A DNA stretch of 39,066 nucleotides from Bradyrhizobium sp. ORS 375 (GCF_000239775.1 NZ_CAFI01000195.1:1-39066), one strand, 5' to 3'. Shown: positions 8,198 to 20,100, counted from the first letter of the stretch. Translations and numbers: made by a program. Notes: generated from the letters alone by a model not told the origin.

Positions 8198-9991
8198 ATG
8201 AACGAACAGGACCTGCGCCGCGAGATCGCTGCCGTCAAAGAGGGGCGGCTGTCGCGCCGGGATTTCGTGCAGCGGATGCTCGCCGCCGGGCTGACGGCGC
8301 CGCTCGCGGGCATGATGCTGGCGCATTCCGGCGTCGCCATGGCCGCGCAGGCCTTTCCCTACAAGCCGACCAAGGCCGGCGGCGGCGGGCCGCTGAAGAT
8401 CCTGTTCTGGCAGGCGCCGACCCTGCTCAATCCGCATTTCGCTGTCGGCGCCAAGGACCAGGAAGCCTCGCGCGCCTTCTACGAGCCGCTGGCAGGTTGG
8501 GATGCCGACGGCAATCTCGTGCCGGTGCTGGCGACCGAGATTCCGAGTGTAGCCAACAGTACTGTTGCGCCCGACGGCACCTGGGTGATCTGGAAGCTGA
8601 AGCCGAACGTGAAATGGCATGACGGCCAGCCGTTCACCGCCGACGACGTCATCTTCAACTGGCAATACGCCACCAACCCGGAGACCTCGGCGGTCACGAT
8701 CGGCGACTACAAGGACATCAAGACGATCGAAAAGGTCGACGATCACACCGTTCGTCTCGTCTTCAGCAAGACCACGCCGCTGTGGTTCACGCCCTTCGTC
8801 GGCGGCCGTGGAGCGATCATTCCGAAGCATCTGTTCGGCGACTACATCGGCGCGAAGTCGCGCGAGGCGCCGAACAATCTCAAGCCGGTCGGCACCGGCG
8901 CCTATCTGTTCGTCGACTTCAAGCCGGGCGACATGCTGACCGGCAAGCTCAACCCCGACTATCACGTGCCCAACCGGCCCTATTTCGACACGCTGGAGAT
9001 CAAGGGCGGCGGCGATGCGGTGTCGGCAGCGCGCGCGGTGCTGCAGACCGGCGAGTTCGACTATGCCTGGAATCTGCAGGTCGAGGACGAGATCCTCGCC
9101 AAGCTGGAGAATGGCGGCCAGGGCGTGGCCGAGATCGTGCAGACCGGCAATCTCGAATTCATCCTGCTCAACGCGACCGATCCCAATGTCGAGGTCGACG
9201 GCGAGCGGTCGAGCGTCAAGACCAAGCATCCGCTGTTCTCGGATCCCGCGGTGCGCGAGGCGATCAACCTGTTGATCGACCGCGCCTCGATCCAGAAGTT
9301 CATCTACGGCCGCGGCGGCATCGCGACCGCCAACTGCGTCAACAACCCTGAGCGCTATCGCTCGCCCAACACGCGCTTCGAGTTCAACATCGACAAGGCC
9401 AACCAGATTCTGGAGGACGCCGGCTGGAAGAAGGGCGCGAGCGGCCTCCGCGAGAAGGACGGCAAGCCGCTGAAGCTGGTGTTCCAGACCTCGATCAACG
9501 GGCCGCGCCAGAAGAACCAGGCGATCATCAAGCAGGCCTGCCAGAAGGCGGGCATCGAGCTCGAGCTGAAATCGGTGGTGGGCTCGGTGTTCTTCTCCAG
9601 CGACGTCGCCAATCCCGACACCTACGCGCATTTCTACTGCGACATGGAAATGTATCTGATCACGATGACCTCGCCCGAGCCGCAGGCCTTCTTGACGCAG
9701 TACGTGTCGTGGGAGGCCGCGAGCAAGGCCAACAAATGGCAGGGCCGCAACATCGCGCGCTGGCAGAGCAAGGAGTATGATGATCTGTTCAATGCGCTGA
9801 CCGTCGAGCTCGACCCGGTCAAGCGCGCCGCGCTCTACATCAAGCTCAACGACACGGTTTGCGCCGGCCGTCATGTGCTGCCGGAGCTCAACCGTCCGCG
9901 CGTCAGCGGCATCCGCAAGGGGCTGCAGACGCACTCCTCGGGCTGGGACAACGATCTCTGGCAATTGCCGAGCTGGTATCGCGAAAGCTGA
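8198..9991 (+). CDS. Peptide-type ABC transporter substrate-binding protein, copy 1 (Tat-exported)
   Basis: Periplasmic solute-binding protein of family 5 (Opp/Dpp/nickel type), 597 residues. I chose the ATG at 8198 because GGAGAGAG stands just before it and because it gives exactly the length and N-terminus of the second copy. The twin-arginine motif SRRDFVQ at 19-25 precedes a hydrophobic stretch and AMAA cleavage region near 50, indicating Tat export folded. Family 5 features include FYEPLAGWDADG, KWHDGQPFTADDV and NPDYHVPNRPYFD. It heads an operon with a paralogue, two permeases and two ATPases. The ligand could be a di- or oligopeptide or another small molecule; sequence alone does not decide. 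Confidence 0.93.
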   Translation: MNEQDLRREIAAVKEGRLSRRDFVQRMLAAGLTAPLAGMMLAHSGVAMAAQAFPYKPTKAGGGGPLKILFWQAPTLLNPHFAVGAKDQEASRAFYEPLAGWDADGNLVPVLATEIPSVANSTVAPDGTWVIWKLKPNVKWHDGQPFTADDVIFNWQYATNPETSAVTIGDYKDIKTIEKVDDHTVRLVFSKTTPLWFTPFVGGRGAIIPKHLFGDYIGAKSREAPNNLKPVGTGAYLFVDFKPGDMLTGKLNPDYHVPNRPYFDTLEIKGGGDAVSAARAVLQTGEFDYAWNLQVEDEILAKLENGGQGVAEIVQTGNLEFILLNATDPNVEVDGERSSVKTKHPLFSDPAVREAINLLIDRASIQKFIYGRGGIATANCVNNPERYRSPNTRFEFNIDKANQILEDAGWKKGASGLREKDGKPLKLVFQTSINGPRQKNQAIIKQACQKAGIELELKSVVGSVFFSSDVANPDTYAHFYCDMEMYLITMTSPEPQAFLTQYVSWEAASKANKWQGRNIARWQSKEYDDLFNALTVELDPVKRAALYIKLNDTVCAGRHVLPELNRPRVSGIRKGLQTHSSGWDNDLWQLPSWYRES

Positions 9992-10016
9992 GCGCGTTTT
10001 GCTCTTCACAGGCCCG

Positions 10017-10051
10017 GCATTCCCGGCGTGGTCCCCACCACGTCGGGATGC
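10017..10051 (+). promoter_or_regulatory. Intercistronic stem-loop between the two binding-protein genes
   Basis: GCATTCCCG and CGTGGT pair with ACCACG and CGGGATGC around a CCCC loop, giving about 14 pairs with one bulged T and one mismatch. It begins 26 bases after the first binding-protein stop and has no T-run. It may protect the upstream message from 3' exonucleases or attenuate read-through, as stem-loops in other binding-protein operons do. Confidence 0.5.
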
Positions 10052-10155
10052 TCAGTAGTTCCATTTTTCGAGCATGCTCTGCGGCAAATTGTGCTGCATC
10101 TGCGAGGTGCGGCAATCGTTCCGTTCCTTATTGCGAAATTGGCCCGGATTCTGCT

Positions 10156-10184
10156 TTGACAGTCGCGTCGAAGGCTGATCCAAT
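10156..10184 (+). promoter_or_regulatory. Possible promoter for the second binding-protein gene
   Basis: A perfect TTGACA (10156-10161) is followed after 17 bases by TCCAAT (10179-10184), which keeps four of six -10 positions. It lies about 70 bases before the start of the second binding protein in a 264-base gap, which otherwise contains only the stem-loop upstream. This suggests the second copy and the rest of the operon can be transcribed separately. Confidence 0.35.
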
Positions 10185-10255
10185 TTTGTGCAGCTCCGCG
10201 AAGATGCTTGGCGGGGCGCTTTTTTTGGCATTCAGCACCACACTGGAGTTGATGA

Positions 10256-12049
10256 ATGAACGAGCGTGACCTCCGTAACCAGATCGCTGATGTCAAAGCC
10301 GGGCGCCTGTCGCGGCGCGATTTTGTGCAGCGGATGATTGCCGTGGGGCTGAGCGCGCCGCTGGCCGGCGCGATGCTCGCCCATTCCGGCGTCGCCCAGG
10401 CTGCTGAGCCGATCGTGTACAAGCCGACCAAGGCCGGCGGCGGTGGTCCGCTCAAGCTGCTGTTCTGGCAGGCACCGACCTTGCTCAATCCGCACTTCGC
10501 CAACGGCACCAAGGACCAGGAGGCCAGCCGGCTGTTCTACGAGCCGCTCGCCGGCTGGGACGCCGACGGCAATCTGGTGCCGATCCTCGCCGCGGAGATT
10601 CCGAGCAAGGAGAACGGCCTGCTCGCCGCTGATGGTCTGTCCGTCACCTGGAAGCTGAAGCAGGGCGTGAAGTGGCATGACGGCAAGCCGTTCACCGCCG
10701 ATGACGTCATCTTCAACTGGGAATATTCGGTCAATCCCGATACCGCGGCGGTCTCGGTCGGCAGCTATCGCGGCATCAAGTCGATCGACAAGATCGACGA
10801 CTACACGGTGAAGCTCAACTTCAAGCAGCCGACGCCGTTCTGGGCGGATGCGTTCGTCGCTGCCTACGGCCTCGTCATTCCGAAGCATCTGTTTGCCGAC
10901 TATATCGGCGGCAAGTCGCGCGAGGCGCCGACCAACCTGAAGCCGGTCGGCACTGGCCCCTACGTCTATGTTGACTTCAAGCCGGGCGACTCCATCTCCG
11001 CCAAGCGCAATCCTGATTACCACCAGGCCAACCGGCCGTATTTCGACACGGTCGAGGTCAAGGGCGGTGGTGACGCCGTGTCGGCGGCGCGCGCGGTGCT
11101 GCAGACCGGTGAATACGACTACGCCTACAACCTGCAGGTCGAGGACGAGATCCTGACCAAGCTGGAAGCCGGCGGGCAGGGCAAGGCGCAGCTCACGGTC
11201 ACCGGCCACATCGAGTACATCGCGCTCAACGTCACCGATCCCTGGACCGAGGTCGATGGCGAGCGCTCCAGCGTCAAGACCAAGCATCCGTTCTTCACCG
11301 ATCCGGCCGTGCGCAAGGCGATCAACCTCTTGATCGACCGCGCCGCGGTGCAGAAGTTCATCTATGGCCGCGCCGGCATGGCGACCGCGAACTTCCTCAA
11401 CAACCCCGAGCGCTTCCGCTCGCCGAACAACAAGTTCGAGTTCTCGATCGAGAAGGCCAACCAGATCCTGGAGGAGGCCGGCTGGAAGAAGAATTCGTCC
11501 GGCGTCCGCGAGAAGGACGGCAAGCCGATCAAGCTGGTGTTCCAGACCTCGATCAACGCGCCGCGCCAGAAGAACCAGGCGATCATCAAGCAGGCGTTCC
11601 AGAAGGCCGGCATCGAGGTCGAGTTGAAGTCGGTGGTGGCGTCGGTATTCTTCTCGTCCGACCCGGCGAACCCCGATACCTATCCGCACTTCTATTGCGA
11701 CATGGAAATGTACCAGACCACCATGCCGCAGGCCGACCCGCAGTTCTTCATGAACCAGTTCACGTCGTGGGAGGTTGCGAGTAAGGACAACAAGTGGCAG
11801 GGCCGCAACATCTCGCGCTGGCAGAACAAGGAGTACGACGAGACCTACAAGCAGGCCTCGAGCGAGCTCGACCCGGTCAAGCGCGCGGCGCTGTTCATCA
11901 AGCTCAACGACCTCGTGGTGCAGGACAACTACATCCTGCCTGAGATCAACCGCCGCAACTGCATCGGTCTGAAGAACGGCATGGTCGCGAACAAGAGCGG
12001 CTGGGACAACGACCTCTGGCAGATCGCCAACTGGTATCGCGAGACCTGA
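10256..12049 (+). CDS. Peptide-type ABC transporter substrate-binding protein, copy 2 (Tat-exported)
   Basis: A 597-residue paralogue of the preceding gene, the same length and by eye about 70% identical, so the pair arose by tandem duplication. The Tat motif SRRDFVQ is at 19-25 with cleavage near AQAA (47-50). GGAG at 10245-10248 supports the ATG at 10256. Differences cluster in the last 100 residues and in segments such as 'TMPQADPQFFMNQF' against 'TMTSPEPQAFLTQY', which could alter ligand preference. Only one permease/ATPase set follows, so both copies probably serve the same channel. Confidence 0.93.
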   Translation: MNERDLRNQIADVKAGRLSRRDFVQRMIAVGLSAPLAGAMLAHSGVAQAAEPIVYKPTKAGGGGPLKLLFWQAPTLLNPHFANGTKDQEASRLFYEPLAGWDADGNLVPILAAEIPSKENGLLAADGLSVTWKLKQGVKWHDGKPFTADDVIFNWEYSVNPDTAAVSVGSYRGIKSIDKIDDYTVKLNFKQPTPFWADAFVAAYGLVIPKHLFADYIGGKSREAPTNLKPVGTGPYVYVDFKPGDSISAKRNPDYHQANRPYFDTVEVKGGGDAVSAARAVLQTGEYDYAYNLQVEDEILTKLEAGGQGKAQLTVTGHIEYIALNVTDPWTEVDGERSSVKTKHPFFTDPAVRKAINLLIDRAAVQKFIYGRAGMATANFLNNPERFRSPNNKFEFSIEKANQILEEAGWKKNSSGVREKDGKPIKLVFQTSINAPRQKNQAIIKQAFQKAGIEVELKSVVASVFFSSDPANPDTYPHFYCDMEMYQTTMPQADPQFFMNQFTSWEVASKDNKWQGRNISRWQNKEYDETYKQASSELDPVKRAALFIKLNDLVVQDNYILPEINRRNCIGLKNGMVANKSGWDNDLWQIANWYRET

Positions 12050-12093
12050 TCGCGCCATCAGCATGACCAGCCAGACATCGTAGAGGTGGAGCG

Positions 12094-13053
12094 ATGGGAA
12101 ACTACCTTCTCAGGCGCCTCATCGTGGCCGTGCCGAGCCTGCTCGGCATCAGTCTCATTCTGTTCGTGCTGCTTGCGCTCGCGCCGGGCGATCCGTTCGG
12201 CGAGCTCGCGAGCAACCCGAACATTCCCCCGGAGGTCCGCGAGGCTCTGCGCATCAAGTTCGGGATGGATGACCCGATCATGGTGCGCTATTTCCGCTGG
12301 CTGGTCGCCATGCTGCATGGCGACTGGGGCTTCTCCTTCGCCAGCCGCGTCAACGTCGACACGCTGATTCTGCAGCGCATTCCGGCCACGCTCTACGTGG
12401 TCGGCACCGCCCAGCTGCTGGCGCTGATCGTGGCGATCCCGGTCGGCGTGCTGGCGGCGCGGCGGCCCTATTCGATCTTCGACCAGATCGCCAACACCTT
12501 CGCCTTCATCGGCTTCTCGCTGCCGACCTTCTTCACCGGCCTGCTGCTGATCCTGATCTTCAGCGTCAATCTCGGCTGGCTGCCTTTCGTCTACCGGGCG
12601 GACATTCCCGCGACGGGGTGGATGTGGTGGTGGGAGAACTTCAAGCAGGCGGTGATGCCGGTGACCGTGCTCGGCCTCTATCAGGCCGCGTCGTATACCC
12701 GCTACGTCCGCTCGGCCGTGCTCGACGTCATCAAGCTCGATTACGTCACGACGGCGCGTTCCAAGGGGCTCGACGAGAGCAAGGTGATCGTCAAGCACGT
12801 GGTGCGCAACGCCCTGATTCCGGTGGTGACGCTGGTCGCGCTGCAGATGCCGACGGTGTTCGGCGGCGCCATCGTCACCGAGCAGATCTTCCGCATTCCC
12901 GGCATCGGCTCGCTCCTCATCAGTGCGATCCTCGCCAACGATACGCCCGTCATCATGGCGGTGACCTTCGTGTTCGCCTGCCTCGTCGTCCTGTTCAACC
13001 TGATCGCCGATATCCTGTATGGCTGGCTTGACCCACGCATCTCCTTCCGTTGA
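12094..13053 (+). CDS. Peptide-type ABC transporter permease, DppB family
   Basis: Inner-membrane channel subunit of 319 residues with about six membrane segments. The N-terminal pattern MGNYLLRRLIVAVPSLLGIS and the early LAPGDPFG are characteristic of DppB/OppB. The ATPase-docking EAA loop is visible as DYVTTARSKGLDESKVIVKH (around 212-231), and EQIFRIPGIGSLL is the usual downstream motif. It follows the second binding protein by 44 bases and overlaps the next permease by 35 bases, which indicates translational coupling. Confidence 0.95.
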   Translation: MGNYLLRRLIVAVPSLLGISLILFVLLALAPGDPFGELASNPNIPPEVREALRIKFGMDDPIMVRYFRWLVAMLHGDWGFSFASRVNVDTLILQRIPATLYVVGTAQLLALIVAIPVGVLAARRPYSIFDQIANTFAFIGFSLPTFFTGLLLILIFSVNLGWLPFVYRADIPATGWMWWWENFKQAVMPVTVLGLYQAASYTRYVRSAVLDVIKLDYVTTARSKGLDESKVIVKHVVRNALIPVVTLVALQMPTVFGGAIVTEQIFRIPGIGSLLISAILANDTPVIMAVTFVFACLVVLFNLIADILYGWLDPRISFR

Positions 13054-13959
13054 AGCGGCGGTCGCGCCGGCTTCGAAAAAACGCCGCTTCTCGCCCGGGC
13101 GCGATGCGGTCAGGCGCTTCCTGCGCCACCGCCTCGCAGCCGTCAGCATCGTCGTGCTGGCGCTGCTGGCGCTCGCGATCATCGTCGGTCCCTGGATCTG
13201 GCGGGTGCCGATCAACGAGATCGATTTCACAGCGCGGCTGTCGGCGCCGTCATGGGAGCATCCGTTCGGCACCGATGACCTCGGCCAGGATCTGTTGTCG
13301 CGCATGATCTATGGCGGGCGCATCTCGCTCGCGGTCGGCTTCGCTGCAATGGCCGTCGGCCTGTTCGTCGGCGTCGTCATCGGCGCTGTCGCCGGCAACT
13401 CCAAGGGACCGGTCGATGCCGCGCTGATGTGGCTGACCGACCTGTTCCTGTCGCTGCCGCAATTGCCGCTGCTGTTGCTCGTGATCTATCTGTTCCGCGA
13501 TCTCTTGAAGGGTATTGTCGGTCCGGAGGGTGGCACCTTCGTGCTGATCGTGCTGGTGATCGGCGGCTTCCGCTGGATGCCGGTGGCGCGGCTGGTGCGC
13601 GCGCAGTTCCTGTCGCTGCGCGAGAAGGAGTTTGTCGAGGCCGCGCGCGCGCTCGGTGCGTCGAACTTGCGCCTCGTCGTCCGCCACATCCTGCCGAATG
13701 CGCTGGGGCCGGTGATCGTCGCCGGAACGATCGATGTGGCCGCGGCGATCATCGCGGAATCGACGCTGTCGTTCCTCGGCCTCGGCTTTCCGCCTGACAT
13801 TCCGACCTGGGGCCGGCTGCTGTTCGACGCCAAGGACTATCTCGACATCGCGCCGCATTGGGCGCTGTTTGCTGGCGGCGCGATCTTCCTCACCGTCATC
13901 GCGATCAACTTCATCGGCGATGGCCTGCGCGATGCGCTCGATCCGCGGAAGGTGATGTG

Positions 13960-13960
<1 letters not shown>
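13019..13960 (+). CDS. Peptide-type ABC transporter permease, DppC family
   Basis: Second channel subunit, 313 residues. A cytoplasmic basic N-terminus (KKRRF) leads into a first membrane segment at about 40-58, then [21 protein letters not shown], the DppC/OppC hallmark, cut here by position at roughly 80-100. The EAA loop is [12 protein letters not shown] (around 203-214) and the C-terminus ends [13 protein letters not shown]. The ATG at 13019 lies inside the upstream gene; a TTG at 13028 is the nearest alternative. Its stop overlaps the next start as TGATG. Confidence 0.94.
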
Positions 13961-15956
<1,996 letters not shown>

Positions 15957-15970
15957 GGCCACTTGGCGGA

Positions 15971-17956
15971 TCACGCCGCCTGACGGTCCGAGATCAGGGC
16001 CGTCAGGCGCGCGGTCTGCTCGTCATCGAGCGTGAACTGGACCAGCGCGGTGCGATCACCGACGCGCGTCACCGTGCCCGGCAGGTCGGACACCATGCCG
16101 CCGATCGCGAGCTTGACCGGCGTATTGATCGACAGGCGCACCGGAATCTGCTCGAGCAGCGCGCCGCCAAGCGACAGGTTGCGCACGGTCATGGCGATCT
16201 GCTCGCCGTTCACCTGCAGCGTACCCGGGCGGTTGATGTTGAGGCGGGTCGACAGGCGGCGGTCGACATCCGCGGTCGAGGTTCTGATGACCCGGACCAG
16301 CTCTGTGCGCAGCTGCTGGACCTTGTCGGCGACACTGGTCGAGCCATCGCGGATGTCGGTGGAGCGCCGGCCGGCCTCGCTGGCCTCGCGCGAGACCTCG
16401 GCAATCTGGCTCGCCACCTCGCGTGCCGCGGCAGAGGTTTCCTCGACGGTGCGCGAAATCTCCATGGTGACGCTGTTCTGCGCCTGGATCGCATCGGCGA
16501 TCCCGGAGGACACCGCCTCGACGTTGCGGATGACCTCGCCAATTGCGCCGATCGAGGTCACCGACGCGCGTGTCGACTCTTGGATCTCGGCGATCTGCTG
16601 CGCGATCTCGCTGGTCGCCTTGGCGGTCTGCTCGGCCAGCGACTTGACCTCGGAGGCGACCACCGCAAAGCCACGGCCGGCATCGCCGGCGCGGGCCGCC
16701 TCGATCGTCGCATTGAGCGCAAGCAGGTTGGTCTGGCCGGCGATCTCGCTGATCAGGCTGGTGACGGCGCCGACCTTGTCGGCCGCCTCCGACAGCTTCG
16801 CGATCGTCGCCTGGGCCTCGGAGGACGTCGCGACGGCCTTGCGCGTCAGCTCGCGCGACGAGTTCACCTGTGCCGAGATCTGTGAGATCGAGGCTGCGAG
16901 CTGCGAGGACGCCTTGGCCACCGTCTGCGTCGTAGCCAGCGCCTGCTCCGCGGCGGCTGCGACGCTGCTCGAATTGCGCTCCAGGGTCAGCGCGCTGTCG
17001 GTCATCGACTTCGCATTGTTGGCCATGTGGCCGGTGCCTTCGGCAACTTCGCCCACCGCCGTGCTGGCGGCGCGCTCGACCGCCTCGGCCATCTCCTTCA
17101 GCGCCTTGCTCTTGATGCGCTCGGCGACCTGGCGCTGCTCGTCCTCGAGCATCGCGGTCTGCTTCGCTTTCTCCTCGGTCTTCTGTCTGAACTGCTCGAT
17201 CGAGCGCGCCATGTCGCCGAGCTCGTCGCTGCGGTTCTGGCCCGGCAGCTTGATGTCGAAATTGCCGTGGCCCAGCTCGGTCAACGCACCGCTCATCGAC
17301 GCCAGGGCCGAGGACATCCGTCGCGCGATGATCAAGGTGATCGATCCGATGATGAGCATCACCAGCATTGCAGCGATGAACACGCCGCGCTTGCTCTCCC
17401 ACATCTGGGCTTCGAGATCGTCGACATAGACGCCGGTGCCGATGATCCAGCCCCAGGGCTCGAAGCCGGCGACGTAGGACATCTTCGGTTGCGGCGCGTC
17501 CTTGCCGGGCTTCGGCCACATGTAGTCGACGACGCCGGCGCCCTGGCGCTTGACGACGTCGACCATCTCCATGAACAGCCGCTTGCCGGTCGGGTCCTTG
17601 TTGTCGGCGAGGCTCTGGCCGTTCAGCTCCGGCTTGATCGGATGCATCACCATCTTCGGAGCCATGTCGTTGATCCAGAAGTAGTCGCCGCTGCCATAGC
17701 GCAGCTTGCCGATGCGCTCGGCCGCCTTCTTCTGCGCGACCTCGGGCGCGACCTTGTCGCGCGCGATGACGTCATACTCCTCGCGGGCGATGCTGACCGC
17801 CGTCTGCGTCAGATGCACCAGTTCGCTCTGCCGCTGGTCCTTCAGCGCGGTTTCGAGATTTTGCGTCTGCGTCGCCGCGAGGCCTGCGAGCCCGCAGAAG
17901 GAAAGGCCGATGATCGCGTAGATGCGGAGGGCAAGCGAGAAACGCGGCTGAGCCAT
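15971..17956 (-). CDS. Chemoreceptor (methyl-accepting chemotaxis protein) with C-terminal PilZ domain
   Basis: A transmembrane chemotaxis receptor of 661 residues. Order: membrane segment (about 10-29); periplasmic single-Cache type 2 sensor (about 38-185, with [17 protein letters not shown] and [13 protein letters not shown]); second membrane segment (193-211); HAMP (212-265); long coiled signalling domain with the conserved hairpin tip at 404-443; and a PilZ domain (about 565-657). The PilZ motifs are intact: RLSTR (567-571, RxxxR) and NLSLGG (593-598, NxSxxG), so it should bind c-di-GMP. Such receptors let c-di-GMP tune taxis; Azospirillum Tlp1 is the example I recall. No CheA, CheW or CheR gene is nearby, so it probably joins a pathway encoded elsewhere. 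A near-consensus CtrA site lies upstream. Confidence 0.95.
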   Translation of the reverse strand: MAQPRFSLALRIYAIIGLSFCGLAGLAATQTQNLETALKDQRQSELVHLTQTAVSIAREEYDVIARDKVAPEVAQKKAAERIGKLRYGSGDYFWINDMAPKMVMHPIKPELNGQSLADNKDPTGKRLFMEMVDVVKRQGAGVVDYMWPKPGKDAPQPKMSYVAGFEPWGWIIGTGVYVDDLEAQMWESKRGVFIAAMLVMLIIGSITLIIARRMSSALASMSGALTELGHGNFDIKLPGQNRSDELGDMARSIEQFRQKTEEKAKQTAMLEDEQRQVAERIKSKALKEMAEAVERAASTAVGEVAEGTGHMANNAKSMTDSALTLERNSSSVAAAAEQALATTQTVAKASSQLAASISQISAQVNSSRELTRKAVATSSEAQATIAKLSEAADKVGAVTSLISEIAGQTNLLALNATIEAARAGDAGRGFAVVASEVKSLAEQTAKATSEIAQQIAEIQESTRASVTSIGAIGEVIRNVEAVSSGIADAIQAQNSVTMEISRTVEETSAAAREVASQIAEVSREASEAGRRSTDIRDGSTSVADKVQQLRTELVRVIRTSTADVDRRLSTRLNINRPGTLQVNGEQIAMTVRNLSLGGALLEQIPVRLSINTPVKLAIGGMVSDLPGTVTRVGDRTALVQFTLDDEQTARLTALISDRQAA

Positions 17957-18010
17957 GGATGTGTCCGGACACGAGAGGAGCCAATTGCGAACAATTTTAA
18001 GGAAACGCAG

Positions 18011-18026
18011 TTGATGCCCGGTTAAG
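18011..18026. promoter_or_regulatory. Near-consensus CtrA site upstream of the chemoreceptor
   Basis: TTGA-N7-TTAA on the plus strand (TTAA-N7-TCAA read toward the receptor) has one mismatch to the CtrA consensus. It lies 55-70 bases upstream of the receptor start at 17956. Chemotaxis and flagellar genes are frequent CtrA targets in alphaproteobacteria, but a one-mismatch site is weak evidence. Confidence 0.25.
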
Positions 18027-18129
18027 TGCGCATGGTAGCATCATGCCGAACAGCGGTTGTTCGACACGTAGTTCTACGGGATTTGAGACCAGGTCCCACG
18101 ACAACGATGCGCGATGCCGCGGGAACTCA

Positions 18130-19992
18130 TCAGTCTTTGCTGGCCGGCCTGATCACATCGGCCGCAGCCTCGTCCTGCAGCATCGCCACCAGATTGGCGC
18201 GGCGGGTGAGAACAGCGCGCTGGTTGATGTAGCCCTTGTCGGTGATCTCGCCGGCATCGAGCGAAGGCGGCTCGGCGATCAACAGCGCGCGCGTCGCATA
18301 GCGCGAGGAGCCGACTGCCTCGATGCGCAGCTTCGCCAAGCCCCGCGCGATCGCCTCGCGCACGGCAGGATGCGCGAGCACCTCGCCGACCGACGCCGTG
18401 TCGGCCAGCGCGGCCTCGCTGCGGCACGCGGCGATGTTGGGCACGATCAGGAAATGCACCTCGTCGGTGCCGTGGCCGGCGATGACGATGTCCTGCGCGA
18501 GCGGCGCCAGCGCCGCGATGCCTGCGACGCGCAGCGCGCCGACGTTCACCCAGGTCCCGGAGCTCAGCTTGAAATCCTCGGTGATGCGGCCATCGAAGAA
18601 CAGGCCGCGCTCCGGATGCTCGGGATCGGCGAGCTTCACGGCGTCGCCGATCTTGTAGAAGCCTTCCTCGTCGAAGGCGGCGGCGGTGATCTCCGGTGCC
18701 TTCCAATAGCCCGGCATCACGTTGGGCCCGCGAACGCGAACCTCGAGCTTCTCGCCGGTCGGCACCAGCTTCAACTCGGTGCCCGGAATCGGCACGCCGA
18801 TGTTGCCGGCGCGCTCGGCGAAGAAGTGGCAGTCGGTCGCGAGTGGCGACGTCTCGGTCGCGCCCCAGGCCGACACCAGCGGCGCCGGCCGCCCGATCGT
18901 GGCCAGGCTCATCTCGTTGAGCGCATCCCACAGGTTATGCGGCAGCGCCGCCGCCGCATAGAGGATGCACTTCACGCCGCTGAAGAATCTGTGCCGCAGA
19001 TCGTCGTCCGCCTTGAGCGCCGCGACCAGCATGTCGAAGCCGCGCGGGACGTTGAAATAGATCGTCGGCACCATGCTCCGGAGATTGGCGAGCGACGTCT
19101 CGAACAGGCCGGGCGCCGGCTTGCCGCCATCGATATAGATCGAGCCGCCATGGGCGAGCACCAGGTTGAAATTATGGTTGGCGCCGAAGGTGTGGCTCCA
19201 GGGCAGCCAATCGACGATGACGGGGCCGCCTTCGATCTCGCGGAGGAAGGTCCACAGCTGGCCCTTGGCCTGCTGACTCATTGTCAGCATTCGGTGCGTG
19301 TTGATCACCGCCTTGGGCTGCCCGGTCGAACCGGAGGTGAACAGCAGCTTGGCGATCGTATCCGGCGTGACCGCGGCGAAGGCGCGATCGACCCCGGGTC
19401 CAGGCTTGGTGGACAGCACGGCCTGCAACGCGACGGAGTTCATCCCTTCGCCATCGCCGCTGATGATCACCGCGCGATGCAGGCCTTCGATCGCGGCAAG
19501 GGCGCGGGCAAAGGGACCGTGCGCCGCGACGAAGATGGCGCCGGGATCGAGCAGGCGGATCATCGCCCTGAGCTTCTCGTGATCGGTCGACATCAGCGAG
19601 TAGGCCGGCGAGATCGCGCAGACCGGAATGCCGACATGCTGCGCAGCGAGCGCCAGCACCGCATGCGCGATGCTGTTGTCGGAGAGAATCGCGAGCGGAC
19701 GCTCCGGGCTGAGGCCTTGCGCCAGCATCCACGCCGCGGCGGCGCGCACCTGCGTCAGCGTCTCGCCATAGGTGAGCCAAGTCCAGGTTTCGCCGCGGCG
19801 TTCGGCCAGGAAGGTCCGGTCCGGCGCGGTGCGTGCCCATGTCTCCAGCCATTCGCCGGTGCAGCGCGCGGCGGGCTGCAGCTTCATGCGCGAGCGCAGG
19901 ATGATGGCGCCATCGTCGCGCTTCAGCGCCTCGATCGACGGCGCGGCAAACATCCGAGGTTCGGAGTCGAGGCGGCGCTCGGCGTTACCCAT
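18130..19992 (-). CDS. fcs: Feruloyl-CoA synthase (AMP-binding ANL-family acyl-CoA ligase)
   Basis: Activates ferulate or related hydroxycinnamates to CoA thioesters with ATP, the first step in degrading these lignin-derived aromatics. I chose the ATG at 19992, giving 620 residues, because GGAGGAAC stands just before it; the open frame extends 41 residues further upstream with no ribosome site. The ATP loop LLFTSGSTGQPKAV is at about 185-200, SAWGATETSPLATDC holds the A5 motif, and FYKIGDAVKL with FFDGRITEDFKLSSG gives the A7/A8 hinge. The C-terminal EITDKGYINQRA replaces the usual A10 lysine motif, as in this subfamily. The divergent MarR gene is the probable regulator. No hydratase/lyase or vanillin dehydrogenase gene is in the window. 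Confidence 0.85.
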   Translation of the reverse strand: MGNAERRLDSEPRMFAAPSIEALKRDDGAIILRSRMKLQPAARCTGEWLETWARTAPDRTFLAERRGETWTWLTYGETLTQVRAAAAWMLAQGLSPERPLAILSDNSIAHAVLALAAQHVGIPVCAISPAYSLMSTDHEKLRAMIRLLDPGAIFVAAHGPFARALAAIEGLHRAVIISGDGEGMNSVALQAVLSTKPGPGVDRAFAAVTPDTIAKLLFTSGSTGQPKAVINTHRMLTMSQQAKGQLWTFLREIEGGPVIVDWLPWSHTFGANHNFNLVLAHGGSIYIDGGKPAPGLFETSLANLRSMVPTIYFNVPRGFDMLVAALKADDDLRHRFFSGVKCILYAAAALPHNLWDALNEMSLATIGRPAPLVSAWGATETSPLATDCHFFAERAGNIGVPIPGTELKLVPTGEKLEVRVRGPNVMPGYWKAPEITAAAFDEEGFYKIGDAVKLADPEHPERGLFFDGRITEDFKLSSGTWVNVGALRVAGIAALAPLAQDIVIAGHGTDEVHFLIVPNIAACRSEAALADTASVGEVLAHPAVREAIARGLAKLRIEAVGSSRYATRALLIAEPPSLDAGEITDKGYINQRAVLTRRANLVAMLQDEAAADVIRPASKD

Positions 19993-20100
19993 GACGTTCC
20001 TCCGTCGCTTGATCGGCTGCGCGAGCAAGAATTCTGCCTGCCGAAGCGGGCCCCCACGACCTGATCCGGAACGCGCCACGATCAGCCGCGTTGCGCCGCC

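Noticed and set aside
8162-10009. Long antisense reading frames opposite the binding-protein genes (also 10232-12064)
   Set aside because: They mirror the codon structure of GC-rich genes on the other strand, have Arg/Asp/Leu-rich composition without domain character, and lack ribosome sites.
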